Assembly: GCF_031755915.1 (NCBI RefSeq)
Contig: NC_083386.1
Coordinates: 2,697,001 to 2,761,000, forward strand
DNA from: Ziziphus jujuba
Lineage: Eukaryota; Streptophyta; Magnoliopsida; Rosales; Rhamnaceae
Length of the DNA: 64,000 nt
Direction: 5' to 3'
Shown: one piece after another, positions 62,907-64,000 of the stretch
Numbering within the stretch: position 1 is the first letter of the stretch
How the letters are laid out: the number at the start of each line of letters is the position of its first letter
Notes under the pieces: model-generated
Databases searched by the model: none
The model's input: the letters and a program-made list of their open reading frames with translations, nothing else
Told to the model about the DNA's origin: nothing
Made by a program: the position numbers and the translations under genes

Positions 62907-64000
62907 TGTTAGAATTCATCCAAGATCCCTCACTGGAATCCCAGACAAATCCTAATCCTAGGGAAACCCTACCAGACCTTCCAATGGAAAATTCGACAGA
63001 ACCTCCCCTAAGGGTTGGACTTACTATAATTTTTTTGCACTGAAAACACACTTCTAAATGCACCACTTTATTCCTCCCACTTTACTACAAAATATTACTA
63101 CAAATTTCAGCATTTCAAAAATTAACAGGGAACCAATGCACAATTAAATAAATAGGCGTCCAAATAGTATACAGAGCGTTATCCATTACAATTGAATATG
63201 ATATTTAATACAATATAAGATAAAAAGAAATAACACAAGATAGAAATGAAAAGAAAAGCCTTTTGGTCTTCGACAATGAACCAAGACGTCGAGCTCGTCC
63301 CGGGACGATCAACATCGACTAACCTGAGCCTAGGGGAACGGAATTTAAAAACGTGAGATGCTAATCATCTCAGTAAGTAACCCAATCTACTAAACAGGAA
63401 AATAACTAATAATAATATTAACTTGATTATTCAATAATAAATAAGTAATTAATTATTAAGTATTTAAAAATAATATTTTCTCTCAAAACCCTTACGATTT
63501 ACTCAGTTGGAAAAGTTCCATTTTTAAAATATTTTTGCAAAACCCAACATTTTATGCCCCAAAAATCTAGAAAATATTTAATTAATAATTTGTAAATAAA
63601 AGACAATAAATTAATAATCCAAAAATCTTAGTGAGAAATAATTATAAAAAATAAGACTAATGACAAATATTAAATTGGAAATAAAGTATTGTAAACAATT
63701 AATACGAAAACATAATAAAATTTACATTAACAAAAATGATCCAAGAAATATTTAAATAAATAAAATAAAATCAAATAATTAGTAATAGAAATCAATTTAA
63801 AATGCCAAAACAATTTAATTTATAAAACACTATTAAAAAAACATTTTAATTTAAATAAAATTCTAAAATATTGTATGATTAAAATCACATCGTGAAAACC
63901 ATTTGATGCACTTACTATATACCAGTGGTGCCAACGATACCCAGTGTCCCAAGTACCGCCAAACAGCAAGTTAAAGAGAGAAACCGGCATACGGTCGCGT
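62907..64000. mobile_element. Possible LTR (retrotransposon end) inserted in the second CACTA remnant
   Basis: The unit of the CACTA array breaks off in ACCTTACCAT and unrelated sequence begins TGTTAGAATTC, a TG start as in LTRs, with ATTTA before it as a possible 5-bp duplication. The following 500 bases are GC-richer and non-coding (CCTCCCCTAAGGGTTGG, GACGTCGAGCTCGTCCCGGG, GTGAGATGCTAATCATCTCA), then AT-rich to the window end. No protein, primer-binding site or matching CA end can be seen, so the class is uncertain. Confidence 0.35.

Overview
The window is nuclear DNA from a flowering plant, most likely a eudicot. The signs are AT-rich intergenic DNA full of (TA)n tracts, short phase-consistent GT-AG introns, a CACTA transposon, a plastid ClpP gene, a MAP65, a plant P450 and a UMAMIT/WAT1-type transporter. 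I cannot name the species.

Region 1 (1-18773) is an 18,104-bp CACTA (CMC/En-Spm) DNA transposon at 86-18189. It has CACTA termini and a 3-bp ATT target-site duplication, and it sits inside the first exon of a RING-H2 gene copy. It carries two divergent, multi-exon, apparently intact genes. One is a minus-strand Transposase_24/Ulp1-protease protein (12 exons, 776 aa). The other is a plus-strand TNP2-type transposase (3 coding exons, 1084 aa). Two direct-orientation arrays of palindromic GGCGACGCATA...TATGCGTCGCC units flank the Ulp1 gene. The right subterminal zone is built of GTCGC/GCGAC repeats.

Region 2 (18190-21000) holds two tandem RING-H2 copies that share homology into their 3' flanks. 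The first is broken by the CACTA element, an earlier stop codon and a 188-bp duplication of its RING segment. The second has two in-frame stops upstream of its RING.

Region 3 (21277-48171) holds four ordinary host genes whose exon structures I could rebuild in frame: MAP65 (minus, 568 aa), plastid CLPP3 (minus, 341 aa), a cytochrome P450 (plus, 582 aa) and a WAT1-related/UMAMIT transporter (minus, 408 aa). They look functionally unrelated to one another.

Region 4 (48172-64000) is gene-free and full of transposable-element remains. It has two related hairpin MITEs, a GC-rich non-autonomous hAT element with a perfect 8-bp target duplication, the left part of a second, degraded CACTA element, and a possible LTR interrupting it. 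No rRNA, tRNA or CRISPR array was found.
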